A stretch of DNA of 64,000 bases. Source: Acidobacteriota bacterium. Lineage in GTDB: Bacteria > Acidobacteriota > Thermoanaerobaculia > Multivoradales > Multivoraceae. The translations under genes and the position numbers were made by a program. The notes below the pieces were generated by a model. That model was not told the origin of the DNA, did not search any database, and saw nothing but the letters and a program-made list of their open reading frames with translations. The DNA lies in assembly GCA_029263415.1 (NCBI GenBank), contig JAJCXN010000044.1, forward strand, positions 186,001-250,000, read 5' to 3'. Below, one piece after another: positions 34,797 through 44,777 of this stretch. How positions within the stretch are numbered: the stretch's first letter is position 1; each line of letters begins with the position of its first letter.

Positions 34797-37586
34797 ATGC
34801 GAATTCTTGATCGCAATGTCTATTTAGGCCCAAACCTATGGGCCAACTTTCGAGTCATCCGCCTAACGCTGGACCTCGGCGAACTCGAGAACTGGCCTTC
34901 CGCCAAGATCGGCGGCGGTTTCATCGACGGACTCATGCAGGCCTTGCCTGGTTTGAACGAACACGGCTGTTCGTACCGCGAGACCGGTGGCTTCTTACGA
35001 CGCCTCCGCGAGGACGACGGTACTTGGCTGGGACATGTACTCGAACACGTGGCGCTTGAGTTGCAGTGTGTCGCAGGCACCGACGTTACCTTCGGTCGCA
35101 CCCGCAGCCAGGAGCGGCCCGGCCACTACGATGTGGTGTTCGAGTACGAAGAAGAGTCGGTCGGGCTGGAGGCGGCTCAGCTCGCACTCAAGCTGCTCAT
35201 CAGCCTACTGCCCAAAGAGCTGGTTGATAAGGCCGACATCAATGTCGAGGACGACTTCGATTGGGACGACGAGCGCGACACGTTCATCCGCTACGCCCAG
35301 CGCAACGCGCTCGGTCCCAGTACCGCATCGCTGATCAAGGCGGCATCCGATCGCGATATCCCGTGGCTCCGGCTCAACCGCTACTCGCTGGTCCAGTTCG
35401 GCCATGGCAAGTTTCAAAAACGCATCCAGGCAACGGTGACCGGCGAAACCCGCCATATCGCCGTCGAACTCGCCTCTGACAAGGAAGAGACGAATCAGAT
35501 CCTCAGCGATCTAGGGCTTCCCGTACCTCGCCAGCGCCTGGTCTACAGCGCGCGCCAGGCTGCTCGCGCAGCGGACCGGATTGGATTTCCAGTGGTGGTG
35601 AAACCGCTGAACGCCAACCATGGGCGCGGGGTCTCAATCAACCTAGAGGACGCCGAGTCGGTGGCAACCGCCTTTGATCACGCCCGCGAACACTCACGCA
35701 GCGTGATCGTCGAATCCTTCATTGAAGGTCTCGACCATCGACTCTTGGTGATCAACGGCGAGCTGGTCGCCGCTTCGAAAAGAGTTCCAGGGCACGTTAA
35801 AGGCGACGGGGTCAAGACCATCGCCGAACTGGTCGAAGAAGTTAACTCGGACCCACGGCGCGGCGTTGGCCACGAGAAGGTTCTCACTCGGCTGGAGATG
35901 GATCATCAAGCGAAGCGCCTGCTACAAGACGCGGGGCTTACCGAACAGTCGGTACCCGCAAAGGGCGACGTCATCTACTTGCGTTCCACCGGCAACCTTT
36001 CCACCGGCGGCACCGCGGTCGACGTCACCGATGTGATCCATCCGGACAATCGAGCAATGGCCATCCGTTCGGCCAAGGCGATTGGGCTTGATGTCGCAGG
36101 CATCGACTTCCTCACTACCGACATCACCAAGTCGTACTCGGAAACCAATGGCGCCATTTGCGAAGTCAACGCGGCTCCTGGCTTCCGCATGCACGTGGCT
36201 CCCAGCGAAGGTACCCCGCGTGACGCTGCGGGACCAGTGATCGACATGCTGTTCCCCGAGGGTGCACCGTCGCGGGTACCGATCGCAACGATCACCGGCA
36301 CCAATGGCAAGACCACCGTCACCCGCATGGTCAGTCACATCCTGAAGATGGCCGGTAAGAGCGTTGGCATGACCACTACCGATGGAGTCTACGTCGACGG
36401 CAATCTCACCGTACCCGGCGACATGACCGGCCCGGTGGCAGCTCGTATCGTCATGCGCGACCCCTCCGTGGAAGTGGCCGTGCTCGAGACCGCGCGCGGC
36501 GGGCTGATCCGCGCTGGCATGGGCTACGGTAGCTGCAACGTTGGCGTGGTACTCAACGTGCAATCAGACCACCTCGGTTTGAAGGGTGTAAATACACTCG
36601 ACGAACTCGCCTTGATCAAACGCATCCCGATCGAAGTTGCGAAAGATTGCGCGGTGCTGAACGCCGACGATCGCCGTTGCCTCGAAATGGCGAGCCACAC
36701 CAAGGCCGACTCTCTGTGCTACGTCACGATGAACTCCAAGCATGAACTCGTGCGCGAACATATTCGTTCAGGCGGTCGCGCAATGGTGTTGGAAGAGGGA
36801 CTCAACGGTCACATGATCACGCTCTATGACGGCGTCCATCACATGCCGTTGCTGTGGACCCACCTGATCCCCGCAACGCTCGAGGGAAGGGCGATGCACA
36901 ATGTGCAGAACGCGATGTTTGCCGCAGCGACCGCCTTCGCAATGAACACCTCGCTGGATGAGATTCGGCACGGACTGCGCACCTTCGACACCAGCTTCTT
37001 CCAGGTGCCGGGCCGAATGAACGTGTTCGACGAGCATCCGTTCAAAGTGATCATGGACTACGGCCACAATCCTGCGGCTGTCACCGCAATGGTCAACCTC
37101 TCCGATCGATTGGACGTGCGCGGCCAGCGGACCGTGGTACTCGCCGCCCCGGGTGATCGGCGCGATGAAGACGTTCGTGAGATCGCTCAAGCCTGTGCGG
37201 GCCACTTCGACCACTACATCTGTCGCGAAGACGACACTCGACGCGGCCGCGAGGTTGGCGAGGTCGCTCAGATGCTGTGCTCAACCTTGATCGAGAACGG
37301 CGTAGGTGAAAACGCGATCCGCACGATTCCCGACGAGCAGGAATCGATTACCAGCGCGCTCAGCAACGCGAAGGCCGACGACCTTCTCTTGATTTTCGTC
37401 GACAACATCACGCGCTCATGGAAGCAAGTCATCCACTTCACCCCAGGCGAAGAACTGCAAGCAAAAACCGAGAGCAGCACCTTGATCACACCGATGATCG
37501 ATGACGCGGCATCGGTGATCAGCAAAGGCGACTCATTCATCAAGGATGAACGCGGTGTTCGTTTGGTCAGCGAGGACTCTGACTAG
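34797..37586 (+). CDS. cphA: Cyanophycin synthetase
   Basis: A 929-residue enzyme that builds cyanophycin (poly-Asp with Arg on each side chain). Three parts can be seen: an N-terminal domain (about 1-160), an ATP-grasp domain (about 215-470, with VVKPLNANHGRGVSINL and ICEVNAAPGFRMHVAP) that adds aspartate, and a Mur-ligase-like domain (about 490-890, with P-loop GTNGKTTVTRM) that adds arginine. Length is normal for CphA1. AAGGA precedes the ATG. It follows iadA and cphB and is followed 38 bp later by a second Mur-ligase-type homologue. Nitrogen or arginine availability usually controls such genes; no operator was recognised. Confidence 0.93.
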   Translation: MRILDRNVYLGPNLWANFRVIRLTLDLGELENWPSAKIGGGFIDGLMQALPGLNEHGCSYRETGGFLRRLREDDGTWLGHVLEHVALELQCVAGTDVTFGRTRSQERPGHYDVVFEYEEESVGLEAAQLALKLLISLLPKELVDKADINVEDDFDWDDERDTFIRYAQRNALGPSTASLIKAASDRDIPWLRLNRYSLVQFGHGKFQKRIQATVTGETRHIAVELASDKEETNQILSDLGLPVPRQRLVYSARQAARAADRIGFPVVVKPLNANHGRGVSINLEDAESVATAFDHAREHSRSVIVESFIEGLDHRLLVINGELVAASKRVPGHVKGDGVKTIAELVEEVNSDPRRGVGHEKVLTRLEMDHQAKRLLQDAGLTEQSVPAKGDVIYLRSTGNLSTGGTAVDVTDVIHPDNRAMAIRSAKAIGLDVAGIDFLTTDITKSYSETNGAICEVNAAPGFRMHVAPSEGTPRDAAGPVIDMLFPEGAPSRVPIATITGTNGKTTVTRMVSHILKMAGKSVGMTTTDGVYVDGNLTVPGDMTGPVAARIVMRDPSVEVAVLETARGGLIRAGMGYGSCNVGVVLNVQSDHLGLKGVNTLDELALIKRIPIEVAKDCAVLNADDRRCLEMASHTKADSLCYVTMNSKHELVREHIRSGGRAMVLEEGLNGHMITLYDGVHHMPLLWTHLIPATLEGRAMHNVQNAMFAAATAFAMNTSLDEIRHGLRTFDTSFFQVPGRMNVFDEHPFKVIMDYGHNPAAVTAMVNLSDRLDVRGQRTVVLAAPGDRRDEDVREIAQACAGHFDHYICREDDTRRGREVGEVAQMLCSTLIENGVGENAIRTIPDEQESITSALSNAKADDLLLIFVDNITRSWKQVIHFTPGEELQAKTESSTLITPMIDDAASVISKGDSFIKDERGVRLVSEDSD

Positions 37587-37624
37587 CTCGGCACCCTTCG
37601 GGCCGCAGCACCTCAAGAAGACCT

Positions 37625-39556
37625 ATGACTCTCGTCCTTCACATCCGCGACTCCAGGAGGCTGACCGGGCCGTCGCGCTTCTGGGATCTGCCTTCAGCAA
37701 TCCTCGATGTCGGCGCACCTGTTCTCGAGTTCCAGCCTACTGTCCCGAGTTCACCCGACCTCGAGCCAGAGCTCTATTTCGAGTGCCCAGCGGAGCAATT
37801 GGTCACCTGCTGGGAGCTTTGGGCTCGACGTGTTCTCGACGGCGTCGGATGGCAGTCGCAAGACCTAACCTCGCGAGTCTTCGCAGACGGCGCCAGCCTG
37901 CTGATCTCCGCTCCGATTGATGCGCTCTACGCCGCGACCGAAGTCAACGAGTTCGTCTTCAACGCTGCACTCGCGGACCTCCTGCGCGGCCAGGTTCCAA
38001 ACCTCGATCAGGAGGCTGCCCGCCTGCGCAGACTGATCGCCGAAGAAGCGAACCCACGGCTGCTGCATCTTGAGGATGGCGCCCGCGCACGCAAGCTCTT
38101 GTTCTTAAGCGATGACGACCACGCCTCGATCGGTGCCGGGCGCGGCTCCCAGACTTGGCCGGTCTCCGCGTTGCCGAGCCCTGAGTCGTTGCCCTTAGAT
38201 GAGTGCCACAACATCAAGACCGTAGCCATCAGCGGCACCAACGGCAAGTCGACGACTGTACGTCTTCTAAGTTTCATGGCTGCCTCAACGACCCTTGAGG
38301 GACGCCCTGTGGTGCCCGGCACCACCTCGACCGACTGGATTCGCGTCGGCACCGACGTCGTGGACGAAGGGGACTACTCCGGACCAAACGGCGCACGCAC
38401 CGTCTTGCGCGATACCCGGGTCGACATCGCGATGCTCGAGGCGGCGCGCGGTGGCCTCAATCGGCGCGGATTGGGCGTGCCGTCGCTCGACGTGGCAGTA
38501 CTGACCAATATCGGCACCGACCACCTTGGAGAGCACGGATCAAACAGTCTTGATGACCTGCTCGACGTCAAGTGGACGATTGCGCGAGTGGCTCAACACG
38601 TCGTACTCAATGCGGACGATCCGCTACTGACGGTTCGTGGTCAGGCGCACTACGCACCGGGGAGCCCTGACGTGACCTGGTTCTCGCTCGACAGCAGGAA
38701 CCGGATCGTTGGCCGCCACGCAGAAGGAGGTGGCTCAGCGGTGGTCTTGGAGGGCAAGAATCTCATAGCCGTTGCCGGAAGCCACCAAGAGCAGATCGCG
38801 AACGTGGACGACATACCCATCGCAATGGAAGGGGTCGCGCGACACAACATCGCTAATGCACTCGCAGCAGCTGCAGCAGCTCGTGCACTGGGGTTCAACA
38901 CCAAGGATATTGAGGGTGGGCTGCGTACCTTCGGACGCAGCCACGCTGACAATCCGGGCCGTTTGAGCCTGTTCACCTTCACCTCAAAGCATTCGAACTC
39001 ACTCATCAGTTCCGGCCTCGCGCCGCTCGAAGGCGACCGCTCACAATCGGACCGCGGCGACCTCAAAGTGCTGATTGACTTTGCTCACAACCCGGAAGGC
39101 TTTGAACAGCTACTGGCTGTTGCCGAGAGTTTGACTCCCGAGCGCATGCTGGTGAGCTTGGGACAAGCTGGCGATCGCAGTGACGCAGAGATTCAACAAT
39201 TGGCAGAAGTGGCATCGCGCTACCGGCCCGACCGGGTGTTGATCAAGGAGCTCGATGCGTACCGGCGCGGTCGAGAACCCGGTGCGATTCCGGCGCTGCT
39301 GGAAGAACGACTCATCAAACGTGGAACCCCGGCTACTTCGATCTCCCAGACCGCGAACGAAATGGACACCGTCGCTACCGCCCTACGCTGGGCCCGGGGC
39401 GGCGATCTATTGGTTCTTGCGGTGCACGCCGATCGCGACCAAGTGGTTGATGCGCTAACCAAACTCGAGACGGTCGGATGGAGAGCAGAGACCGACCTGC
39501 CCGGCTGGTTTCCAGTTGGTGTCGAAAGCCCGCAGACGAAACCCAGCCCGTCGTAG
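37625..39556 (+). CDS. CphA-like Mur ligase without ATP-grasp domain (second cyanophycin synthetase homologue)
   Basis: A 643-residue protein. Residues about 195-620 are a Mur-ligase module that aligns with the C-terminal part of the neighbouring CphA (P-loop AISGTNGKSTTVRLL; LEAARGGLNRRGLG matches LETARGGLIRAGMG; LIDFAHNPEGFEQLL matches the CphA HNPAAV region). The N-terminal 190 residues are not an ATP-grasp fold and are unlike the CphA N-domain at first sight. Proteins of this type are often found next to cphA in Proteobacteria. It could add the arginine side chain or another residue, or act in a heteromeric synthetase. The location right after cphA supports a role in cyanophycin-like polymer synthesis. 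Confidence 0.85.
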   Translation: MTLVLHIRDSRRLTGPSRFWDLPSAILDVGAPVLEFQPTVPSSPDLEPELYFECPAEQLVTCWELWARRVLDGVGWQSQDLTSRVFADGASLLISAPIDALYAATEVNEFVFNAALADLLRGQVPNLDQEAARLRRLIAEEANPRLLHLEDGARARKLLFLSDDDHASIGAGRGSQTWPVSALPSPESLPLDECHNIKTVAISGTNGKSTTVRLLSFMAASTTLEGRPVVPGTTSTDWIRVGTDVVDEGDYSGPNGARTVLRDTRVDIAMLEAARGGLNRRGLGVPSLDVAVLTNIGTDHLGEHGSNSLDDLLDVKWTIARVAQHVVLNADDPLLTVRGQAHYAPGSPDVTWFSLDSRNRIVGRHAEGGGSAVVLEGKNLIAVAGSHQEQIANVDDIPIAMEGVARHNIANALAAAAAARALGFNTKDIEGGLRTFGRSHADNPGRLSLFTFTSKHSNSLISSGLAPLEGDRSQSDRGDLKVLIDFAHNPEGFEQLLAVAESLTPERMLVSLGQAGDRSDAEIQQLAEVASRYRPDRVLIKELDAYRRGREPGAIPALLEERLIKRGTPATSISQTANEMDTVATALRWARGGDLLVLAVHADRDQVVDALTKLETVGWRAETDLPGWFPVGVESPQTKPSPS

Positions 39557-39611
39557 TCCTTGCAAGGGACGTCGCAAGGGACGGTTACCCCTACCGAGTA
39601 CTGGACCCGCA

Positions 39612-41339
39612 ATGCCGTTTCGACCGACATCGCCCGTCGCGACCATCCTCTTCTTAGCAGCGACAGCGTCTTTAGATGCCCAGCAGGTCGCCACCCGAGA
39701 AGACCCCGTGCCCGGTCGCCCAGATCCTACTGATCCCTCGATCGGAAGAGCTCAACAAGACGGCTGCGACAAGGATCTCAACGGACTCAAGAATCCGTTC
39801 ATCAACTGCGGTTTCGAAGACGGATTCGCCCATTGGGTGATCGCTGACATCAACGAGCCATTCCTCGCGTTGCAGACCGCCAGCAGCGGAAAGGGAGCAG
39901 AGCCATTACTCGACTTTTTCGTGGTCGAGCCGGCCGACGGCAAGTACGCTGCGATCACCGGCTTCGACGGTGACGGGCCGGGAACGGTCAAGATCTCTCA
40001 GGATGTCGAACTGCCATTCTGGGCCACGAACCTGCAATTCGACTATCGAGCGGCTTGGGATTTCGCCTTTGGCGCCACACCCGAAACCGACCGCGCCTTT
40101 CGCGTGCTCATCGAACCCTCCGGCGGTGGTCCGCCACTTGCAATCGTGCCAGTCCTCTTCACCGAGGGGTCTAACCTCCAGCTTGATACTGGCCCGCGCA
40201 AAGGCGGTGTGCCAATCGACCGCTTCGCCGGGCAGGCGGTGCGAGTCAGTTTCGAATGGGTGATTCCCGAGTCCCGTACGGGGCCCGGCCTCTTTCAGCT
40301 CGACAAGGTGCAAGTCACACCACCGATTCGCGCAGTCTGCGGTGACACCATTCGCGGGCACCTGACATCTGACGACATTCCCCGTTGGCACCGGATCAAT
40401 CTAGCCCCCCAGCCCTACCGACAAACTCTGCGCCTCACCAGCAGCCTGCCAGATCACGCCGACGGCGACGGGACTCTGTCAATCGAGCTCTTCGATACCG
40501 CTAGCCAGCCAGTCAAGACCCGCGTGCGCGCTGAAGCAGTCGAGTTCGCGATCGATAAGCAGACCGTCGCGACCAAGGGCGTTCCAGGCCCGCAGGCAAT
40601 CTTGATCGCGGTGCGCGGCACGCCAGCTCGAACCGTCGCACCACTCCAGTCCACGTTGCCAAGCCCGCAGGGCTACAACTTGGAGGTCACTTGTATGCTG
40701 GGCGCGGTCGATCATTCTGCTTTTGAGACAGCAGGTTGGATGAACAATGATCGGGTGGGCTCAGCAGGCTGGCATCGCTCCAATGATTGTCCAGAGGATC
40801 CCTCGGCAAACCAGTCAAGGAACGGAATTGCCCGGTGGGGAAACCCGGGATCCTGCACGGACTACGCAACCAGTGGGCCCACCACCGACGTCATGTTCGA
40901 ACGATTCGCACTCCCCCGACCCCGGGCAGGGCCTACCTGTCCCGGCTCACGCCGACAGCTCGCGTTTAGCTACCGCCTGGAGTTTGAGGACGACGCCGAA
41001 TTCGATCGAGCGCGGGTGGATCTCGCAGCCAACGGCGACGGTTTCATCACCGTCCTCGACAACGGCCCAACGGTCGGCGGCCTGATGATCGGGGGCGATG
41101 ATTGGCAACAGGCCACAGTCGACCTCCCCGAAACACCAGACGCAGCCGCGGTGTACGCCGTCCGTTTCATCGGCGAGACCACTGACGATCTCAACAACTT
41201 TGGTCGCGGTTTTCTCATCGACGACGTGCGCATCGAGTGCAGGACCAACCTGGTGGCCCGCAACGACTTCGAGCTCGGCAAGTCGACCTGGGCGTCCGGA
41301 CCCACCACCATTCCGGAAACGACACCGCCACAACGCTAG
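39612..41339 (+). CDS. Secreted beta-rich protein with possible carbohydrate-binding/MAM-like domains
   Basis: A 575-residue exported protein; the ATG at 39612 opens a proper signal peptide (TSPVATILFLAATASLDAQ), whereas an upstream in-frame start at 39516 would overlap the previous gene. Two similar beta-sandwich stretches are visible, one near the start (NCGFEDGFAHWVIADINEPF) and one near the middle to end (FSYRLEFEDDAEFDRARVDL), resembling jelly-roll or MAM-like domains. A cysteine pattern (DGCDKDLNG, CGDTIRG, CTDYATSG, CPGSRR) suggests disulfides. The end, DFELGKSTWASG, resembles the 'FESG..W' C-terminal tag of another protein in this window (45372-48206). Function unknown; probably cell surface or released. 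Confidence 0.7.
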   Translation: MPFRPTSPVATILFLAATASLDAQQVATREDPVPGRPDPTDPSIGRAQQDGCDKDLNGLKNPFINCGFEDGFAHWVIADINEPFLALQTASSGKGAEPLLDFFVVEPADGKYAAITGFDGDGPGTVKISQDVELPFWATNLQFDYRAAWDFAFGATPETDRAFRVLIEPSGGGPPLAIVPVLFTEGSNLQLDTGPRKGGVPIDRFAGQAVRVSFEWVIPESRTGPGLFQLDKVQVTPPIRAVCGDTIRGHLTSDDIPRWHRINLAPQPYRQTLRLTSSLPDHADGDGTLSIELFDTASQPVKTRVRAEAVEFAIDKQTVATKGVPGPQAILIAVRGTPARTVAPLQSTLPSPQGYNLEVTCMLGAVDHSAFETAGWMNNDRVGSAGWHRSNDCPEDPSANQSRNGIARWGNPGSCTDYATSGPTTDVMFERFALPRPRAGPTCPGSRRQLAFSYRLEFEDDAEFDRARVDLAANGDGFITVLDNGPTVGGLMIGGDDWQQATVDLPETPDAAAVYAVRFIGETTDDLNNFGRGFLIDDVRIECRTNLVARNDFELGKSTWASGPTTIPETTPPQR

Positions 41340-41566
41340 GATTTTGCTGAACGGTCCCGTGGTGCTTGTCTCATCAACGCTTGAATGCTGTCCTAGCACT
41401 TCTGTCGACATACCTGCGCCGGGTGTTGGACCGGCGCTCCAAAGCGATCTGTTCTTAGAACGTTAGCGCGGCACAGTCTGCGAACCGGTAGCCTCTGTTC
41501 GCTGCCGTGAAGGCTGACTCTTGCCACGAGACTTCGACGGGTCCACCACGCATCAATGGAGCTCCT

Positions 41567-42370
41567 ATGAAACTGACAGAGATCAACATCTACCCGCTCA
41601 AGTCAGGGGCGGGCAACGCCGTGCAAAGCAGCACGGTCGAACCCAGGGGGCTCAAGGGCGATCGCAGATGGATGGCTACCGATGAAGATGGTGGATTCAT
41701 TACGGCGCGGCGGTTTCCCAAGCTCGTCTTGGTCCGCCTCGACATTGGTGCTGACTGGAGTCTTCGACTCAGCGCTCCAGGAATGCCCACGCTTCAAGTC
41801 GCAGCTGCTTCGGCGGAACCACGCGAGGTGGTCGTGTGGCAATCCCAAACCACTGCCAGCGACGCCGGAGACCAGGCAGCTCGCTGGATGAGCGACTACC
41901 TAGAAACCGCTTGCCGAATCGTCTTTCAAGGAAACAACGACCGCAGAACCATCGAGGAGTGGCCTAGCGTGCAAGCCGATGACACGGTCAGCTTCGCGGA
42001 CGGCTATCCGGTCCTCATCATCGGCACAGCGTCGCTCGCAGCTCTCAACGATCGGCTCGTAGAACCCGTGAAGATGGATCGCTTCCGCCCGAACATCGTG
42101 GTCGAAACTCAGATTCCCTTCGTCGAAGACAGCTGGCGCCAAGTGCGCATTGGCGACTGTGTCTTCGACGCAGTCAAGCGGTGCGCTCGCTGCGTGCTCA
42201 CCACAATCGACCCGCAGACCGGAACTAAGAACCCAGAAGGGGAACCGCTATCGACCTTGCACGCAATGCGGTTTGATGCCGACGCCAAAGGCATTCTCTT
42301 CGGTATGAACTTGATTCCCCGATCAGGAGGCACCATCAACCTGAGCGATCGCCTCAGCTTCGACGACTGA
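41567..42370 (+). CDS. MOSC domain protein (YcbX/mARC-like)
   Basis: A 267-residue protein with an N-terminal beta-barrel MOSC_N domain (MKLTEINIYPLKSG) and a C-terminal MOSC domain. The cysteine in RCARCVLTTIDP is the conserved residue that binds molybdenum cofactor in YcbX/mARC proteins, which reduce N-hydroxylated compounds with an electron-transfer partner. The ATG at 41567 has GGAG at the right distance and gives the family N-terminus; an earlier frame opening at 41507 adds unrelated residues. No [2Fe-2S] domain is fused, unlike E. coli YcbX, so it would need a separate electron donor. The gene stands alone on its strand. Confidence 0.88.
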   Translation: MKLTEINIYPLKSGAGNAVQSSTVEPRGLKGDRRWMATDEDGGFITARRFPKLVLVRLDIGADWSLRLSAPGMPTLQVAAASAEPREVVVWQSQTTASDAGDQAARWMSDYLETACRIVFQGNNDRRTIEEWPSVQADDTVSFADGYPVLIIGTASLAALNDRLVEPVKMDRFRPNIVVETQIPFVEDSWRQVRIGDCVFDAVKRCARCVLTTIDPQTGTKNPEGEPLSTLHAMRFDADAKGILFGMNLIPRSGGTINLSDRLSFDD

Positions 42371-42562
42371 CCAGCGGGCCCATCGGCAGCGCCTTCAATG
42401 CAAGCGAAAAGAACTCGTTGGCCGAAGGCGCTGGGCGGACCACTCCGGCATTGGAAGCTCCGCCCTCATCTGGGGCCGTTCCAAACCCCAACCTCCGAAG
42501 GGAGACCCAAACGCAGACAGGGGAGCGAGAGAGACCTGCACAGTGAGCCGCCTGCAAGGCGA

Positions 42563-43756
42563 TCACGGAGTCGCCGTCCAATCGGGACACAAATCGCATC
42601 TGGGTTGCGGATGAAAGTCTGAGCAGTCCTTGGTGATCGGCTTGATGCGCTGATCGAATCCACCATCACCGTCAGGGACCACCAGTTTCAGACCTCGATA
42701 GTAGCCACAGGTGTGCTGGCAGCCCACCTGCTCGAGAAACTTCGGGACTCCAGCGAAGACGCTGCCGGCGATAGCCGGCGCCTCCTGCAACTGCTGTCGA
42801 TAGTGATGGTGGCGAGTGACGTCGACTGCTAGGGAGACCAGTTGCCGCAGACCGAAGGGAGGGTTGGCGTGCGGTCTGTAGAGTCCCGAAATCGTCTCCA
42901 TTTGATTCGCTTGCCAGGAGAGCGGAACCACATCGTAGGGGTTGTGAATTCGATGCGAAGTAGTGCTCAAGCGCTGGTCGTAGTAGGCCGCAAAGTCGGC
43001 ATCGCCAGGAGTCGGGCCGGCAAATCCCCATACCGAGACCGTCGCTCTGGCATCCGGATCCCAGACCTTGCGGGTGTCCTCGAGATAGAGGCCCAAGGCC
43101 GGGGCGAGGGCTCCGCCGAGACTGTGGCCGGCAACCGTGACCGAAATCGCACCGACCTTCTCTACACGGGCCGCAAGAAACGTCTGGAGGTCGAGACCGT
43201 CGCCGGGAATGCCGGCGCTGGGAATCATCTCGCGCAGGATGCGCAACCCCTCCGAGGTTCCCTCTGAGATCCTCGGCTTGAGGTCGGGAGCGTCCTGCTT
43301 CCAGGCCCAGGCCTCGGTTCGCAAGACCGATAAATCCTCGGCAAGCCAGTCCAAGATGGCCTTGCTGTTGGTCCCCCTCACACCGACCACCATTTGCGAG
43401 GGATCGCTGCTCCGCTGGACCACGTACATCATGTTGTCGTCGAGATCGGCGCCGGCGAACTTGTAGACCCCGGGTCCCCACACCAGCTGCCACTCACTGC
43501 CCACCAGGGGTTGCAACGAGAGCTCCTCGACCAAGCAGGGAGCGAGCTTTGCCTCGACCTCGTCGTCGGTGCCTTCGAGCAGCTCCCCGGCGTAGGAGAC
43601 GAATGCCAGCACCGCTATCTCCTGCTCGGTCGCGGTCACCGGAAGCGTCGGTCTGGCCAGGACCTCGGGAGCGGGACCTTGAAAGCGTGGCAGAGAGCAC
43701 GCCGCCAGAAAGGAGACGGTGGCAATTGCCGTTACAAGAACGCGGGCTTCGGTCAT
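42563..43756 (-). CDS. Lipoprotein lipase (class 3 lipase-like)
   Basis: A 397-residue alpha/beta hydrolase with a lipoprotein signal; lipobox LAAC puts the lipidated Cys at residue 20. The nucleophile elbow is GHSLGG in VTVAGHSLGGALAPALG, and a later Asp (HNPYDVVPLSW) is a plausible catalytic acid, as in class 3 (fungal-type) lipases. Four cysteines near the C-terminus (VGCQHTCGYY, DCSDFHPQPRCDLC) suggest disulfides. The start at 43756 was chosen because GAGAGG precedes it at a good distance; an ATG seven codons earlier lacks such a site. Substrate not determined; anchored at the outer or inner membrane face. Confidence 0.85.
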   Translation of the reverse strand: MTEARVLVTAIATVSFLAACSLPRFQGPAPEVLARPTLPVTATEQEIAVLAFVSYAGELLEGTDDEVEAKLAPCLVEELSLQPLVGSEWQLVWGPGVYKFAGADLDDNMMYVVQRSSDPSQMVVGVRGTNSKAILDWLAEDLSVLRTEAWAWKQDAPDLKPRISEGTSEGLRILREMIPSAGIPGDGLDLQTFLAARVEKVGAISVTVAGHSLGGALAPALGLYLEDTRKVWDPDARATVSVWGFAGPTPGDADFAAYYDQRLSTTSHRIHNPYDVVPLSWQANQMETISGLYRPHANPPFGLRQLVSLAVDVTRHHHYRQQLQEAPAIAGSVFAGVPKFLEQVGCQHTCGYYRGLKLVVPDGDGGFDQRIKPITKDCSDFHPQPRCDLCPDWTATP

Positions 43757-43897
43757 GGCGCAACCCTCTCTATGCATGGGTGACTCGATCAGAGTTGTAG
43801 GGCCAAAGTTTCACCCGTCGCCGCGGGGAACAGGCGGGTTGGGCAGATCGGCAGAACTCCGAGGGCGGCAGTTGCTGAGCCAGGAACTTTACGGCGA

Positions 43898-44497
43898 TCA
43901 CTGCGGCGCGGGATCGCTGGGTGTTCTGCGGCCGCGCATAGCGGAGCCTTGACCAATCGCGTTGTTATCGAACGTGAGCATACGGATCTTGTAGTAAACG
44001 GAGGGCAAGTACTTGACGCCTAGGAGATTCATCAAGTGCCCCAAGCCCTCCAGATCGAGACTGATCAACTCGAGGGTCAGTTTGTCAACGACGCCGTCCA
44101 ACTCAGGCATATTGTCGGAATTGAAAAAGGGTGTTTGTTGAAAGAAACTGATCGTTCGCGAAACAGCGCTCAATCCCTGGGCATAGTTCTCACCGGAGAA
44201 GTTGGCATAGAACAAGACCGACAGGTTGATGTAAATCGGTGTGGCACTCACGGAGAAAAGATCGTCTACGACCGGCTTTGCGTGGTTGTACGTGCCGACC
44301 GCTGTCTCGTGCTGAATGTTCGTCAAGCACATCACCAACCGGTTCTCGGTTCCCGGCGTCATTGCCCCAGTATTGTCGGCAAGGTTCGAAACAACAACAT
44401 CCTCGCCCGTTGCATCAACACCAGGAAAGGCTCTATTGAGCTGCGCCTGAATGCCCTCCAAGGCCGTCCTAATCAAGTACTTGGTGCCTGCTTCCAT
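43898..44497 (-). CDS. DUF4255 (Pvc16-type) protein, orphan
   Basis: A 199-residue protein with the pattern of the DUF4255 family: EDVVVSNLADNTG near the start, ENRLVMCLTNIQHE, then PIYINLSVLFYANFSGENYA, SRTISFFQQTPFFN, and LMNLLGVKYLPSVYYKIRML. In extracellular contractile injection systems (Photorhabdus virulence cassette type) a member of this family is the tube-cap or terminator-like subunit Pvc16. No sheath, tube, baseplate or ATPase genes are in the window, so this copy is isolated. The ATG at 44497 fits the family N-terminus (KYLIRTALEGIQAQLN); an earlier in-frame start at 44584 adds Arg-rich residues unlike the family. Confidence 0.75.
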   Translation of the reverse strand: MEAGTKYLIRTALEGIQAQLNRAFPGVDATGEDVVVSNLADNTGAMTPGTENRLVMCLTNIQHETAVGTYNHAKPVVDDLFSVSATPIYINLSVLFYANFSGENYAQGLSAVSRTISFFQQTPFFNSDNMPELDGVVDKLTLELISLDLEGLGHLMNLLGVKYLPSVYYKIRMLTFDNNAIGQGSAMRGRRTPSDPAPQ

Positions 44498-44777
44498 TCG
44501 CTGTGTCCCGCTCAGCAATCCACGTCTGGGGTCGCCGGCCCGGTTTGGGCGCGCCCTGTTTCGAGCACTTTCAAGGTTGCGCAAAAAGGTACTCTTACAA
44601 TGCGCGACAGCTTACTCAGGGAAGTGTTTATCATGATTGCGGCCCGTTCACGCAGCGGGAGATACTGCTTCGTCACTAGAAGAATGCGCGAGGCAGAAGC
44701 GAAGAGCGCGATTCGCAGGATGCAAGCCATGACCGGAGGCAAGCCTATTGGCCTTCGCAAGGCCGAAGACCACTCAA

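Noticed and set aside
43898-44497. Contractile injection system cluster
   Set aside because: Only one DUF4255 gene; the neighbours are unrelated.
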